Below, one piece after another: positions 1 through 11,947 of a DNA stretch of 64,000 nt (position 1 is its first letter; every line of letters begins with the position of its first letter). Where the stretch lies: positions 264,362,070 through 264,426,069 of the forward strand of contig NC_134397.1 in assembly GCF_050003625.1 (NCBI RefSeq), given 5' to 3'. The notes beneath the pieces were generated by a model. That model was not told the origin of the DNA, ran no database searches, and saw only the letters and a list, made by a program, of their open reading frames with translations. The position numbers were made by a program, and so were the translations under genes. Source of the stretch: Haematobia irritans. Taxonomy: Eukaryota > Arthropoda > Insecta > Diptera > Muscidae.

Positions 1-138
1 TAGATATAGCTCCCAAATATATGTCTTTCTGATTTCGACAAAAATGGTCAAAATACCAAAATTTTCCTTGTAAAATCGCCACTGCTTAGTCGAAAAGTTG
101 TAAAAATGGCTCTAATTTTCCTAAACTTCTAATACATA
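1..138 (-). repeat. DINE-like element fragment, internal part
   Basis: This segment is the reverse complement of part of the DINE-like copy at 54886-56102 (compare about 55190-55325), including the piece around GCCACTGCTTAGTCG. It abuts the TA at the left end of the DD37E element. The right flank of that element (1439-1517) looks like a 3' end of the same family but in the opposite orientation, so this copy is rearranged. Confidence 0.7.
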
Positions 139-140
139 TA

Positions 141-1436
141 AAGGGTGATACGGTCAAAATTTGGTCAAGGGAAACGCGTGTAAATCGGTGAAATCGTTTA
201 TTTAAAAAATCAAATTAAATTTTTTTTTCAAGTTCAATTAGTATAAAATTCAGGAAAAATATTCAGTTAGGCTTTCGCTTTTCCAAATCCGAATTTCCGG
301 GCCTCACGCTTGACACCTGCCATCAGATTTTGTACAGCCACCTTGTCCACCTTCTTCGCCGCAGAAAGCCAGTTTGTCTTGAACTGCTGCTCGTCCTTAG
401 CAGTTTTTTGGTCTTCTTTAGGTTCCGCTTGACAATAGCCCAGTATTTCTCAATTGGGCGGAGCTCTGGCGTGTTGGGAGGGTTCTTGTCCTTGGAAACC
501 ACCTGCACGTTGTTGGCGGCGTACCACTCCATGGCCTTTTTACCGTAATGGCAAGATGCCAAATCCGGCCAAAACAGTACGGAACAACCGTGTTTCTTCA
601 GGAAAGGCAGCGGACGTTTATTCAAACACTCTTTCACGTAAATTTCTTGGTTGACAGTCCCGGAAGCTATGAAAATGTTGCTTTTCAAGCCACAGGTACA
701 GATGGCTTGCCAAACCACATATTTCTTTGCGAACTTTGACAGTTTTTTGTGCTTGAAAATATCTGCTACCTTTCCCCTTTCTTTTGCCGTATAAAACTCC
801 TGTCCCGGAAGCTGCTTGTAGTCGGCTTTGACGTAGGTTTCGTCGTCCATTACCACGCAGTCAAACTTCGTCAGCATCGTCGTGTACAGCCTCCGGGATC
901 GCGCTTTGGCCGTCGTATTTTGTTTATCATCGCGATTTGGAGTCACTACCTTCTTGTTAGTCGATAGTCCGGCTCGTTTTTTGGCTCGATGCACGGTTGT
1001 AGACGATACACCCAGCTTATTTGCGGCATCTCGGAGAGAGAGGTTAGGGTTTCGTTTGAAACTACCGGCAACTCTCTTTGTCGTCTCAGCGGCTTTCGGT
1101 TTTCGATTTCCCCCCGATCCAGACTTCCTGGTTGTCGACAAACGTTCCCCAAACACTTTAATTACATTTGTAACGGTTGATTTGGCAACTTTTAGCGATT
1201 TTGCCAGTTTTGCGTGCGAGTAGCTCGGATTTTCGCGATGCGCGAGCAAAATTTTGATACGCTGCTCTTCTTGCTTGGACGGCATTTTGACAACTGAAGA
1301 GTGAATTCCAAAATCAAAATAGGAGCAACATTCTACACACACACCTTCAAAATGAGGAGTGTTCAGGTTTTTTAAATGCAAAACTGAAAGAAATACGTCA
1401 AGTTTATATTGACCACATTTTGACCGTATCACCCTT
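141..1436 (-). mobile_element. Tc1/mariner-superfamily transposon, DD37E type
   Basis: Both ends begin AAGGGTGATACGGTCAAAAT read inwards, and both are flanked by TA (139-140 and 1437-1438), the target duplicated by Tc1/mariner elements. The element is 1,296 bp long and carries one transposase gene on the minus strand. It sits inside an older DINE-like repeat. The single defect seen in its gene suggests recent insertion. The TIR start AAGGGTGAT is shared with the DD41D element at 15129-16062. Confidence 0.93.
267..1285 (-). pseudogene. DD37E transposase with one C-terminal frameshift
   Basis: The gene encodes a cut-and-paste transposase that would bind the element's TIRs and move it to TA sites. 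I chose the start at MPSKQEEQRIK (1285), because upstream in-frame codons run into the TIR. The N-terminal about 110 residues hold two helix-turn-helix-like segments (AKLAKSLKVAKSTVTNVI and ANKLGVSSTTVHRAKK). The catalytic domain keeps all three acidic residues: D in MDDETYV, D in WPDLASCHYG and E in LRPIEKYWA. The last two are separated by 37 residues, which defines DD37E. One base is missing in the T-run at 404-409 (an A-run in the gene). This shifts the last about 45 codons, whose original frame continues downstream as KVDKVAVQNLMAG and ends at a TAA at 267-269. The unbroken protein would have about 339 residues. Confidence 0.9.
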
Positions 1437-1438
1437 TA

Positions 1439-1517
1439 TCTCGTCTCCTTCTGGGTGTTGCAAACATATGCATTAACTTATAATACCCTGTTCCACAGTA
1501 TGGCGCAGGGTATAAAA
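1439..1517 (+). repeat. DINE-like element 3' end
   Basis: The segment ends in an imperfect hairpin, TATAATACCCTG followed by CAGGGTATAA with a short loop. This is the 3' signature of the other DINE-like copies here (for example 56060-56102). It follows the right TA of the DD37E element directly, so that element inserted within this repeat. Confidence 0.65.
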
Positions 1518-1871
1518 ACTAAGCACAGCGAATCGTCAAAATTTTAAAAAGAAAAATTTACTCCTCCGGTGTAAATTGAGCATTTGAAATAGAAAGGGAC
1601 ACAGGATTTTATTTTGATAAGACATTTTTCAACAATTGTGAGTAATCGGTCGCAAATGTTGCCCGCTCATTAGCGTTCGTCATTGATTAGGACAATATAT
1701 CCCATAAATATAGAAATGTTGAGGATGATTCATCTTCATATTGATCTTTCATCCAATTTTATTACTTGAGAATTAAAAGAAAATTTTCGTTCAAAAATAC
1801 ATGGTGACCGAACCATTTTCAACTTTTTTTTGAAGGCGGTCTTCTGATGATGTGTTCTGAAATCTTGATTT
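1513..1871 (+). repeat. Leader sequence of a 29-bp satellite array, copy 1
   Basis: About 360 bp of non-coding sequence directly upstream of the satellite. A diverged copy lies at 27361-28912, also directly upstream of a satellite array. Shared blocks include GAATCGTCAAAATT, GGACAATATATCC and CTTCATATTGATCT, in the same order. The pairing suggests that leader and array form one dispersed unit. Confidence 0.72.
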
Positions 1872-3012
1872 TATTTTGACAAAATTTTCTTTAAAAATAA
1901 AATTTTAACAAAATTTTCTATAGAAATAAAATGTTGACAAAATTTTCTATAGAAATAAAATGTTGACAAAATTTTCTATAGAAATAAAATGTTGACAAAA
2001 TTTTCTACAGAAATAAAATTTTTACCAAATTTTCTATAGAAATAAAATTTTGACAAAATTTTCTATAGAAATAAAATTTTGACAAAATTTTGTATAGAAA
2101 TAAAATGTTGACAAAATTTTCTATAGAAATAAAATGTTGACAAATTTTTCTACAGAAATAAAATGTTAACAAAATTTTCTATAGAAATAAAATTTTGACA
2201 AAATTTTCTATAGAAATAAAATTTTGACAAAATTTTCTATAGAAATAAAATTTTGACAAAATTTTCTATAGAAATAAAATTTTGGCAAAATTTTCTATAG
2301 AAATAAAATTTTGACAAAGTTTTCTATAGAAATAAAATTTTGACAAAGTTTTCTTGGATTTTTTCCCTAAGAATCCGATATTTTAAATAAATATAACATT
2401 TTTATTCTTTAAAATTTTCTAAATTTTTATAATTTATTATAAATAAAAGTAGCTATTATAAATAAAAATAGCTAAATAAAATTTTGAAAAAAAAATTTAT
2501 AGAAATAAAATTTTGACAAAACTTTCTATAGAAATAAAATTTTGACAAAATTTTCTATAGAAATAAAATTTTGACAAAATTTTCTACAGAAATAAAATTT
2601 TGACAACATTTTCTATATAAATAAAATTTTGACAAAATTTTCTATATAAATGTTGACAAAATTTTCTATAGAAATAAAATTTTGACAAAATTTTCTATAG
2701 AAATAAAATTTTGACAAAATTTTCTATAGAAATAAAATTTTGACAAAATTTTCTATAGAAATAAAATTTTGACAAAATTTTCTATAGAAATAAAATTTTG
2801 ACAAAATTTTCTATAGAAATAAAATTTGACAAAATTTACTATAGAAATAAAATTTTGAAAAAATTTTCTATATAAATAAAATTTTGAAAAAATTTACTAT
2901 AGAAATAAAATTTTGACAAAATTTTCTACAGAAATAAAATTTTGACAAAATTTTCTATAGAAATAAAATTTTGACAAAATTTTCTATAGAAATAAAATTT
3001 TGGCAAAGTTAT
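1872..3012 (+). repeat. 29-bp satellite array in two higher-order blocks
   Basis: Tandem copies of a 29-bp AT-rich unit. Each unit contains the perfect palindrome TTTCTATAGAAA and the near-palindrome AAAATTTTG-T-CAAAATTTT. Two satellite blocks (1872-2351 and about 2481-3011) are each followed by the same about 108-bp interlude (2352-2458 and 3012-3120), starting TCTTGGATTTTTTCCCTAA and ending AAAAGTAGCTATTAT. The block plus interlude has therefore been duplicated as a higher-order unit. Confidence 0.95.
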
Positions 3013-3122
3013 CTTGGATTTTTTTCCCTAACAATACGATATTTTAAATAAATGTGCAATTTTTATTCTTTAAAATTTTCTAAATTTTTATAATTTATTA
3101 TAAATAAAAGTAGCTATTATTT

Positions 3123-4257
3123 CTATTGTAGGAATCCTAGTCCAATAGTGTTCAAGAGTAATTGGCAATAATGTAAAACAAAATTCTCACCTCACTCTTC
3201 ACTCCATCGCAATCACACACACCCAAACACATGGTTTTGTAATGATGCCTACCTAACGTTGACAGCAATCGAAAAAAATTAAGCTTTATTAGTTGAGGGT
3301 TCATATTTGCAATCATTGGCATGTTTTAAGCTGGTTGCCATACAACAATGTGTGTGTGTTTATGTGGGAAATAACAATGTTGCAGGACTTATTTAGATAA
3401 AAAAAACAACAAATTGCAATTACGAGAGGGCCCACGAAGAATACAAATTTAGAAATATAAACGTAATTTTTCACATGATTTCTCTTGTTTTGTTGTGCAC
3501 TTTTATTAGTATTGTTGTTGCTTTAAAGATTTGACTCGTGTCATTTGCAAATGAAATTAGAGGGTATTTCACCATACATCACACTACTACTACTCAACGA
3601 GGGGGTTTCTGCTACACATTTTTGTTTTTGTATTGTCATAAGGGTCTTCGCGACAAGAAAAAAAAGCAAACCAAAGATGAGAGAAGACAAAGTGGTCAGG
3701 CGACAATGTAATGGACAAAATGGCTTTGTGACCAACCACAAGCAAAAAATTGAACAAAACAAAATTTACCAACAATAGGCAAATTTGGAAATAACTTTCA
3801 TATTTTTGCTAACGACGCAATTTGTTTGTGTGTTTTTTTCTTGTGCACAGCATTTTTTTATACTCACTTGACTCTAAGGGGGTAGTTTTTTTCGGAAGAT
3901 TTCACGATTTTAGTGTTTACCAATTTTAAGTTTCGTTTTATTTTTACAATTTTTGTTTCTGTTTTTCTTGTTTATTTTCAATTTTCAATTTCATTGTATT
4001 TATACCACATATTTTTTATGGATTTTTTTCCTGCCCAACAATCAATTTCGTTTATTGGCATTTCATTATATATATGCATGTGTGTTTGTATATTTAGTTT
4101 TGTTTTTTTTCTTTTTTTTCGGGCAGTTAAAAAAATAACACTTAGAGCCGCTATATCCGTTTCGTACGATCACACAAAGGTTTCAATTCTCAATGCCACA
4201 GCTATGCATAGCAGACCATATGGAAAGTTTAGTATAGTTCTCTACCTTTACTCGTCC
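3123..4257. other. Non-coding single-copy-looking DNA
   Basis: AT-rich sequence with short T-runs and no recognisable repeat, RNA or protein signature. The longest frames (up to 137 codons at 3913-4326) are rich in Phe, Ile and Ser from T-runs and run into a hAT MITE, so I do not call them genes. Confidence 0.6.
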
Positions 4258-4265
4258 GTCTGTCT

Positions 4266-4914
4266 TAGGGATCTATTAATCGAAAATCGATTAATCGATT
4301 ATTCGAATTTTGGCATGAAAATCTAAAAAAGTCGAAATCGATTATTAACCTTAAAATAATCGCAAAATCTATTTTAGATTTTCAACTAATTTTTAATTTT
4401 GACTATCATATATTTCTTAAGTTTTATTATATTACCAATAAGAATAAAAATGTTGACTTGATTAAATCAAATATCAAATTGGTGGAAATTAATCCTTTGT
4501 TTTTTTTTCAATTTCCTTGCATTTATACGGGTAATGATAACATGTTGAAAATTTCAGATTGAACATTTTCAAAATATATTAAACAAATATTTAAGGAAAT
4601 AATAATAAATGACACGTACATGTTAAAAATTTTATTTTAAAAATATATTAAACAACTTTAAAAAATTAACATGTTTGACTGGAACACTAATTTTTGGCAT
4701 TTCTTACCAACTATTGTTGATAACACTAACAAAAAGACAAATAGATACCATAACATCGAATATTTTGTATAATCATTATTTCTATGAAATTCGATTATGA
4801 AAAATCGAATATTCGAATTTTGATTGGTGAAAATAATCGAAAATCGATTTTTGATTAAAAGTCAATAATCGAATAGTCGAAAAATCGATTATTGGTTTAT
4901 ACTATAGATCCCTA
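4266..4914. mobile_element. hAT-type MITE with 8-bp target duplication
   Basis: The ends read TAGGGATCTAT inwards on both sides. They are flanked by the identical 8-mer GTCTGTCT at 4258-4265 and 4915-4922, the target duplication length of hAT transposons. The subterminal regions carry many ATCGATTA and AATCGA motifs in both orientations, resembling hAT subterminal repeats. It is 649 bp with no coding capacity, so it must have been mobilised in trans. Confidence 0.88.
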
Positions 4915-4922
4915 GTCTGTCT

Positions 4923-5834
4923 GTCCATCAGTCCATCCTCCGTAGTTCTGTCATCGTCATCGTCGCCGTTGTATTCATTAAACACAGTCAGCACAAACAG
5001 TGTCGCCACTGTTGGTTCTCGTTTAGAATCGTTGTCGGTATCGTACATTATTGTAGTCATCGTAACTTCCTACTGGCTTCTCTACTACCAGCTACAACAA
5101 CACAATCAAACGACAAATATACGAACAACAATACAACGAACTTAAATATTCCTGCTGTAGTCATTTCATCATGACTGCTTTGTATACGACGGCAGCAGCT
5201 GCTGCAGCTACAGCTTGTTTGAAACTGAGGCAGCAACTGATGTTGCTGCTGATTGCTGTTGACGTTGCCAAGTGTTTATTCTGATACTGTTGTTGTTATT
5301 ATTGCTATTGCTGCAGTTTGTGTTGTTGTTGTTGTTGTTGTTTTTATTCATTCTACCACAAACAGGGAATACAAATTCATAGTGAGGGTTTTTGTTTTCT
5401 GTTCGGTGTGTGTTCTGTACAAAAAAACAAAAAAAAAAAACAAAATCGAACAACCGAAAGAAATATGGCAAATGAAAATTTTCCAAAGTGTCTCTCACTT
5501 AAACTAAAAAAAAAATATGAAAGTGCATACTATATAGTATTAAATACTAGATTATATATGACTTTATATTATATGCATATATATATTATATATATGCATA
5601 CGTTCAACCGATGTATAATATAAATGCATTTTATTGGACTCTATCGGAAAACGACACAAATATGGAAAATATTGTAACAAAAAAATATTTTCTTATTATT
5701 AAGAGAAAAATAAAATGAAACTTCTGGGAGGTTTCATTGTATATAAGAAAATGGGTTATAACCACGATTGCCACTCGTGCCAAACATAATCTACTAAAAT
5801 TTGAAGAACATTTTACCAAAAATCAAAATTACCA
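4923..5834. other. Non-coding DNA with TTG/CAA trinucleotide tracts
   Basis: Holds a (GTT)n-rich tract around 5283-5342, CTG/CAG runs around 5190-5240 and a TA-rich run at 5560-5600. A minus-strand frame at 5208-5498 encodes Asn and Gln runs but consists only of this simple sequence. I see no gene. Confidence 0.6.
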
Positions 5835-8800
5835 AATTAAAAAAAAATCGTCTGTCAAAATTTTTTTTCCATAGAAAATTTTGTCAAAATTTTATTTCTA
5901 TAGAATATTTTGGCAAAGTTTTATTTCTATTGAAAATGTTGTCAAATTTTTTTTTTATTTTGTTAAAATTTTATTCCTCTAGAAAATTTTGTAAAAAATA
6001 AATTTCTATAGAAACTATTGTAAAAATTTAAATTGTATAGAAAATTCTGTCTAAATGTTATTTCTATAGAAAATTTTGTCTAAATATTATTTCTATAGAA
6101 AATTTTGTCAAAATTTTATATCTTTAGAAGCTATTGTCAAAATGTTATTTCTATAGAAACTATTGCAAATTTTTAATTCTATAGAAAATTTTGTCAACAT
6201 TTTATTTATATAGAAAATTTGTAGAAATTTTATTTCTATAGAAATTTTTTTCAATAAAAAATTTTATTTCTATGGAAAATTTTGTCAAAATTTTATTTCT
6301 ATGGAAAATTTTATTTCTATAGAAAGTTTTGTTAAGATTTTATTTCTATAGAAAATTTTGACAAAATTTTATTTCTATGGAAAATTTTGTCCAAATTATA
6401 TTTCTATAGAAAATATTGTCAAAATTTCATTTCTATAGAAAATTTTGTCAACATTTTATTTCTGTCAAAATTTAATTTGTGTAGAAACTATTGTCAAAAT
6501 TTTATTTCTATAGAAAATTTTGTCAAAATATTATATCTATAGAAAATTTTGTCGAAATTTTATTTCTATAGAAATTTGTTTTCAATGGAAAATTTTATTT
6601 TTATAGAAAATTTTGTCAAAATTATATTTCTATGGAAAATTTTGTCAAAATTATATTTCTATAGAAAATTTTGTACAAATTTTATTTCTATAGAAAAATT
6701 TTGTCAACATTTTATTTCTATAGAAAATTTTGTCAAAATTTAATTTGTATAAAAACTATTGTCAAAATTTTATTTCTATCGAAAATTGTGCCTAAATATT
6801 ATTTCTATAGAAAATCTTGTCAAAATTTTATATCTTTAGTAACTATTGTCATAATTTTATTTCTATAGAAAATTTAGTCAAAATTTTATTTCTATAGACA
6901 AATTTGTCAAAATTTTATATCTAAAGAAAATTTTGTCAAAAGTTTATTTCTATCGAAAATGTTGTCAACATTTTTTCTTTAGAAAATTTTGTCAATATTT
7001 TATTCCTAGAGGAAATTTTGCCAACATTTTATTTCTATAAACAATTTGTCAAAATTTTATTTCAACAAAAAAATTGCCAAAATTGTATTTCTATAGAATT
7101 TTTTTCAATGGAAAATTTTATTTCTATGGAAAATTTTGTCCACATTTTATTTCTATGGAAAATTTTATTTCTATAGAAAGTTTTGTTAAGATTTTATTTC
7201 TATGGAAAATTTATTGCTATGGAAAATGTTATTTCTATAGAAAATTTTGCAATTTCTATAGAAAAGGTTGTCAAAAGTTAGGTTAGGTTAGGTTATGTGG
7301 CAGCCCGATGTATCAGGCTCACTTAGACTATTCAGTCCATTGTGATACCACAGTGGTGAACTTCTCTCTTATCACTTGTCAAAAGTTTATTTCTATTGAA
7401 AATGTTGTCAAAATTTTTTCTATAGAAAATTTTGTCAAAATTTTATTCCTAGAGGAAATTTTGCCAAAATTTTATTTCTATAAAAAATTTTGTCAAAATT
7501 TGAGTTCTAAAGAAAATTTTGTTAAAATTTTATATCTATAGAAAATTTTGTTAAAATTTTATATCTATAGAAAAATTTGTCAAAATTTTATTTTTATAGA
7601 AATGTTTGTCGAAGTTTTATTTCTGGGTAGAAAATTTAGTAAAAATTTTATTTCTAAAGAAAATTTGGTCAAAAGTTTATTTCTATTGAAAATGTTGTCA
7701 GAATTTTGTCTATAGAAAATTTTGTCAAAATTTTATTCCAAGAGGAAATTTTGCCATTTTATTTCTATAAAAAATTTTGGCAAAATTTGAGTTCTAAAGA
7801 AAATTTTGTTAAAATTTTTTATCTATAGAAAATTTTGTTAAAATTTTATTTTTATAGACAAATTTGTCAAAATTTTATTTCTATAGAAATATTTGTCGAA
7901 GTTTTATTTCTGGGTAGAAAATTTAGTAAAAATTTTATTTCTATAGAAAAATTTGTCAAAATTTTATTTCTGTAGAAAATTTTGTCAAAATTGGAGTTCT
8001 AAAGAAAATTTTGTTAAAATTTCATTTCTATAGAAAATTTTGTCAAAATTTGATTTTTATAGAAAAATTTTATTTCTACAGAAAATTTTGTCAAAATTTG
8101 AGTTCTAAAGACAATTTTGTTAAAATTTTATTTCCATCGAAAATTTTGTCTAAATGTTATTTTTATAGAAAAATTTGTCAAAATTTTATTTTTGGGTAGA
8201 AAATTTTGTCAAATTTGAGTTCTAAAGAAAATTTTGGTAAAATTTTATTTCCATAGAATATTTTGTCAAAATTTTATTTCTATAGAAAATTTTGTCAAAA
8301 TTTTCTTTCTATAGATTTTTTTTTCAAAATTTTATTTCTATGAAAAATTTTGTAAAAAATTTTGTCAAAATTTTATTTCTATAGAAAATTTTGTAAAAAT
8401 TTTATTTCTATAGAAAATTATGTGAAAATTTTATTTCTATAGAAATTTTTTTCAAAATTTTATTTCTATAAAAAATTTTGTGAAAATTTAATTTCTATAG
8501 AAAATTTTAGTCAAAATTTTATTTCTATAAAAAATTTTGTCAATATTTAATTTCTATAGAAAATTTTGTCAAAATTCTACTTGTCAAAATTTTGTTTCTA
8601 CAAAAAAATTATCAAAATTTTATTTCTATAGAAAATTTTGTCAAAATTTTATTTTTATAGAAAAATTTGTCAACATTTTATTTCTAGACAAATATTTGTC
8701 GAAATTTTATTTCTGGGTAGAAAATTTTGTGAAATTAGAGTTCTAAAGAAAATTTTGTTAAAATTTTATTTCTATAGAAAATTTTGTCAACATTTTATTT

Positions 8801-9345
8801 CTATTGCAAATTTTGTCAAAATTTTATTTCTATAAAAAATTTTGTAAAAAGTTAATTTCTATAGAAAATATGTGTCAAAATTTAAATCTATAGGAAAATT
8901 TGTAAAAATTTTATTTCTATAGAAAATTTTGTCAAAATTTTAGTTCTATAGAATTTTTTTTCAAAATTTTATTTCTATAAAAAATTTTGTGAAAATTTAA
9001 TTTCTGTAGAAAAATGTTGTCCTAATTTTATTTCTTTAGACATTTTTTTCAAAATTTTATTTCTATAAAAAATTTTATGAAAATTTAATTTCTATAGAAA
9101 ATTTTTTCAAAATTTTATTTCTATAGAAAATTTTGTCAAAATTCTATTTGTTAAAATTTTATGACAAGATTTTCTATTCTATAGAAAATCTTGTCAAAAT
9201 TTTATTTCTATTGACAATTTTGTCAAGATTTTATTTCTATAGAAATTTGTGTCAAATTTTTGTTCTGTAGAAATTTTTGTCAAAAATTTTATTTTTATAG
9301 ACAATTTTGTAAATTATATTTCTGTAAATTTCTTTATTTTTTTTC
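5835..9345 (-). repeat. 29-bp satellite array, 3.5 kb
   Basis: The longest satellite array in the window, in the opposite orientation to the array at 1872-3012. The units are diverged, with single-base changes and small indels, but the TTTCTATAGAAA core recurs throughout. Because 29 is not a multiple of three, the frame rotates through three units before meeting a TAG. This explains the many 60-77 codon frames rich in KFYFYRKFCQNFI-type peptides; they are artefacts. A SINE tail fragment is inserted at 7278-7375. Confidence 0.95.
7278..7375 (-). mobile_element. 5'-truncated tRNA-derived SINE in the satellite
   Basis: Only the 3' about 98 bp of the SINE family (best copy 53561-53913) is present, on the minus strand, ending in three to four TTAGG-type pentamers. 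The flanks are an exact 10-bp target duplication, TTGTCAAAAG, at 7268-7277 and 7376-7385. A 5' truncation with a target duplication is what LINE-driven retrotransposition produces. Confidence 0.93.
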
Positions 9346-9469
9346 CTTAAAGAAAATAAAATAAAATTGATTTAATGAAATAATCTGTGGGGAATGGGAT
9401 CCTCTCCTCGACTTTGAATTGGAACTAATATTCTTGTATTTGTTCGAAATTTTCAGTTAAACGCCAAAT

Positions 9470-9700
9470 GTTCGGTATATCCCTCATATAGACCGACCCA
9501 TCAATTTGGATTCTTAAGCATCTACATATCGATATTTTTATCAGATTCACCTGAAATTGGAGATCTACAGATATTTTAAGTTCACAAATAGGGTTTGGTA
9601 TTACCTCTAAATAAATCCATCTCCCGATTTGACTTCTTACACTTCTAAACTCCGATTTATCCGAAAGTGGTGATCTGGAGGTATTTTAACACAACAAAAA
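9470..9700 (-). repeat. Decayed DINE-like internal repeat
   Basis: On the minus strand this matches the 153-bp internal repeats of the copy at 46031-47746. One stretch reads CACCTGAAATTGGAGATCTA, where that family's reverse complement has GCCTGAAATTGGAAATCTA, and the ACCGACCCAT region also matches. About one and a half units remain, heavily mutated. Confidence 0.6.
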
Positions 9701-11945
9701 AGTAGCTGCACCGAATATGGATTGGGATTGAACCCATTACCCTCTATTTGCAAGATGGTCATGCATTTGAAATCCTGCCAGTATTATATGGCAAAAATAC
9801 TCTCTCACCGAAAGGATGGACAAATTGGGTTTTAGGGTATCGGCTAGCCGACTTCAACCGGCTTAAATTCTTTCGTAATATGTATACATTTGTGCTTTAA
9901 ATCGAAATATTTTCGATATTTTCCTTAAGCATGTATAATTTAAAAATAAGAAATAACCTGTAGTTTATTTATTTACCTCTTGTTTTTTCATTATTTCCAT
10001 TCATTGTATCACCTAGCTGGCTTGCTTGCATTATTCTAAGGAGGGGGTTGGGTAGGGTGTTGTATCAGCAAAATCACTTGAAAGGGGTTGCTGTTTTCAG
10101 TGTTTGTACGGACAAGCAGCGAGACCTTCGCCTTTTTGATAGCAATAACCGACCGACCCCGACCCACAGACCTAAACTTTTTCTTTCATTCTTCATTTAT
10201 TATCTCTTTTCACACTATATCATACACACACATACACATATCCTACCTAACCTACGTAACAACAGATTATTTGTTTGAATTCATTTTTCGCTCGCTCTCT
10301 CTCTCTCTCTCTCTCACGTAGGTTCATATAAGAATGCATTACAGGGTTGCCATTATATTATGACAATAATGTAGGATTTCTATTTAAATGAAACTCGTTA
10401 CGGCCATTTTCACTTAGCTCCATTAAAAGTTTATGAGTATGGACAAAAATATTTGGCAGTTAAGTTCTTAGTGTTCACGGATACATGTGATTTTATAAAC
10501 AGAATTACAATCCGTTGTACGGTTTATTGGTTGGTTAGCTAAACTTGCTCTAATGGAGTTTCATGAATCATTATAAATCATAAATCATTAAATAAAGTTA
10601 AAAACAGGTAAAAGAAACTTTTTGCTTATTTGACATAAATTCGGGGTTTGTTTCAATAGTTTATAATAAAGGCTTTTCCTCCAATAGGCGTTGTTGTGAG
10701 TGAATCGGCATTTAGGTAGCTGTCATCACTGAAGCTTTTATTTTTTATTGCATTTAACAAAATAAACTTCAAACGTTTCAGCAACATATTCAATGTACTA
10801 AAATTCACAATAAACATGATTAAAGTGCTTTCCATGGAAAAAGCATCTTAATTGATAATGTGCTTTTCCACCTCGGAGAGTAAACATCTTCCACATTGAA
10901 AAGGGTATCAAACCCGGGGTTGTTATCTTACTCGTATTTGTGTGAAATAATAGGCTTAGTTCCTTTAGTGTTGGGTAATCAAGCCACGAGGAACTAAAAG
11001 AAATCACAATAACGCACAGCACTGAGATCAGCTGTTTAAATACGCAGATGGAAAATAAACAAAATGTCTGATTTTAATGCATAAATTGTTCAAGTGGTAA
11101 CAATTATTTGCTAGTGCTAGTAATAAATGGCTATTGTGAACTAAAAAAACTTCACTTTACGCAAATTCATTCTGGCGACGCTACACTCAAACAAAAGTGA
11201 AAGCCACTTAAACTCTATTTTTGTTCTTGGAATTATTATGTTTTTAGAAAGATTGCTTGACTTTGCTTCGTAATACCCTTAAAATAGCTCCGAATTTCTT
11301 GAAATTGTTAAATTTTAACTATTTTTGCCGTTTTGTATTCCAATTTTTTCCTTCAAACTATGAAAGTGAAAAAACAAATTATGTGGTAAAAATGTTCTAG
11401 AATTTTCGAAAATTATTTACTTGTGATATCGGAGTGACATTGGCAATTGTAATACAATTTAGTTAAATTTTTTTAAAAGTCCATACAGTAAGCAACGAAT
11501 ATTAGTACATATCCCATAAGAGAAAAAAGCATATAAGCAAATTTCATTAAAACACCCTGTTTTTTTTTTTTTGTTGTAAGAAAAATTTTTCGTATAAGAA
11601 AATCGTTTATAAGAAAAACAAGGATGAAATAACAATTTTAGAATCACGCTACATGACAATTCTATTAAAACAAAAAACCAAAAGTAAAATAACTCCTAGA
11701 AGAAAATTTGATTATTTTTTGATTATATTCTAAATCCTGCTAATAAATTAAAGCATTAATAATTTGTTTAAGAAAAAATATAAATAATAATATTATATTC
11801 TAAAAGTATTTTTTAACTTTCCTTTCAAAACGAATTTTTATAAAATATTAGATATAAAATAAAAAAAGTATTTTCTTTTATCCATATGTGTGCTTAAAAG
11901 CCACTTTTTTATTTATTCATTTTTATTCCAATTGAAGAAATTATA
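9701..11945. other. Non-coding DNA with a (CT)n tract
   Basis: No gene or clear repeat found. A CT dinucleotide tract lies at about 10290-10317. A short CAGGGTTGCCATT stretch at 10344 resembles a hAT terminus without a partner. Confidence 0.5.
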
Positions 11946-11947
11946 TA

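Noticed and set aside
5208..5498. 96-codon minus-strand frame with Asn and Gln runs
   Set aside because: Made of trinucleotide simple sequence; no domain, and A-rich low complexity elsewhere in the frame.
5801..8835. Many open frames of 60-77 codons with KFYFYRKFCQNFI-type peptides, here and in the other satellite arrays
   Set aside because: They are translations of the 29-bp satellite. The frame rotates every unit until a TAG in CTATAG closes it, and there is no sign of coding constraint.
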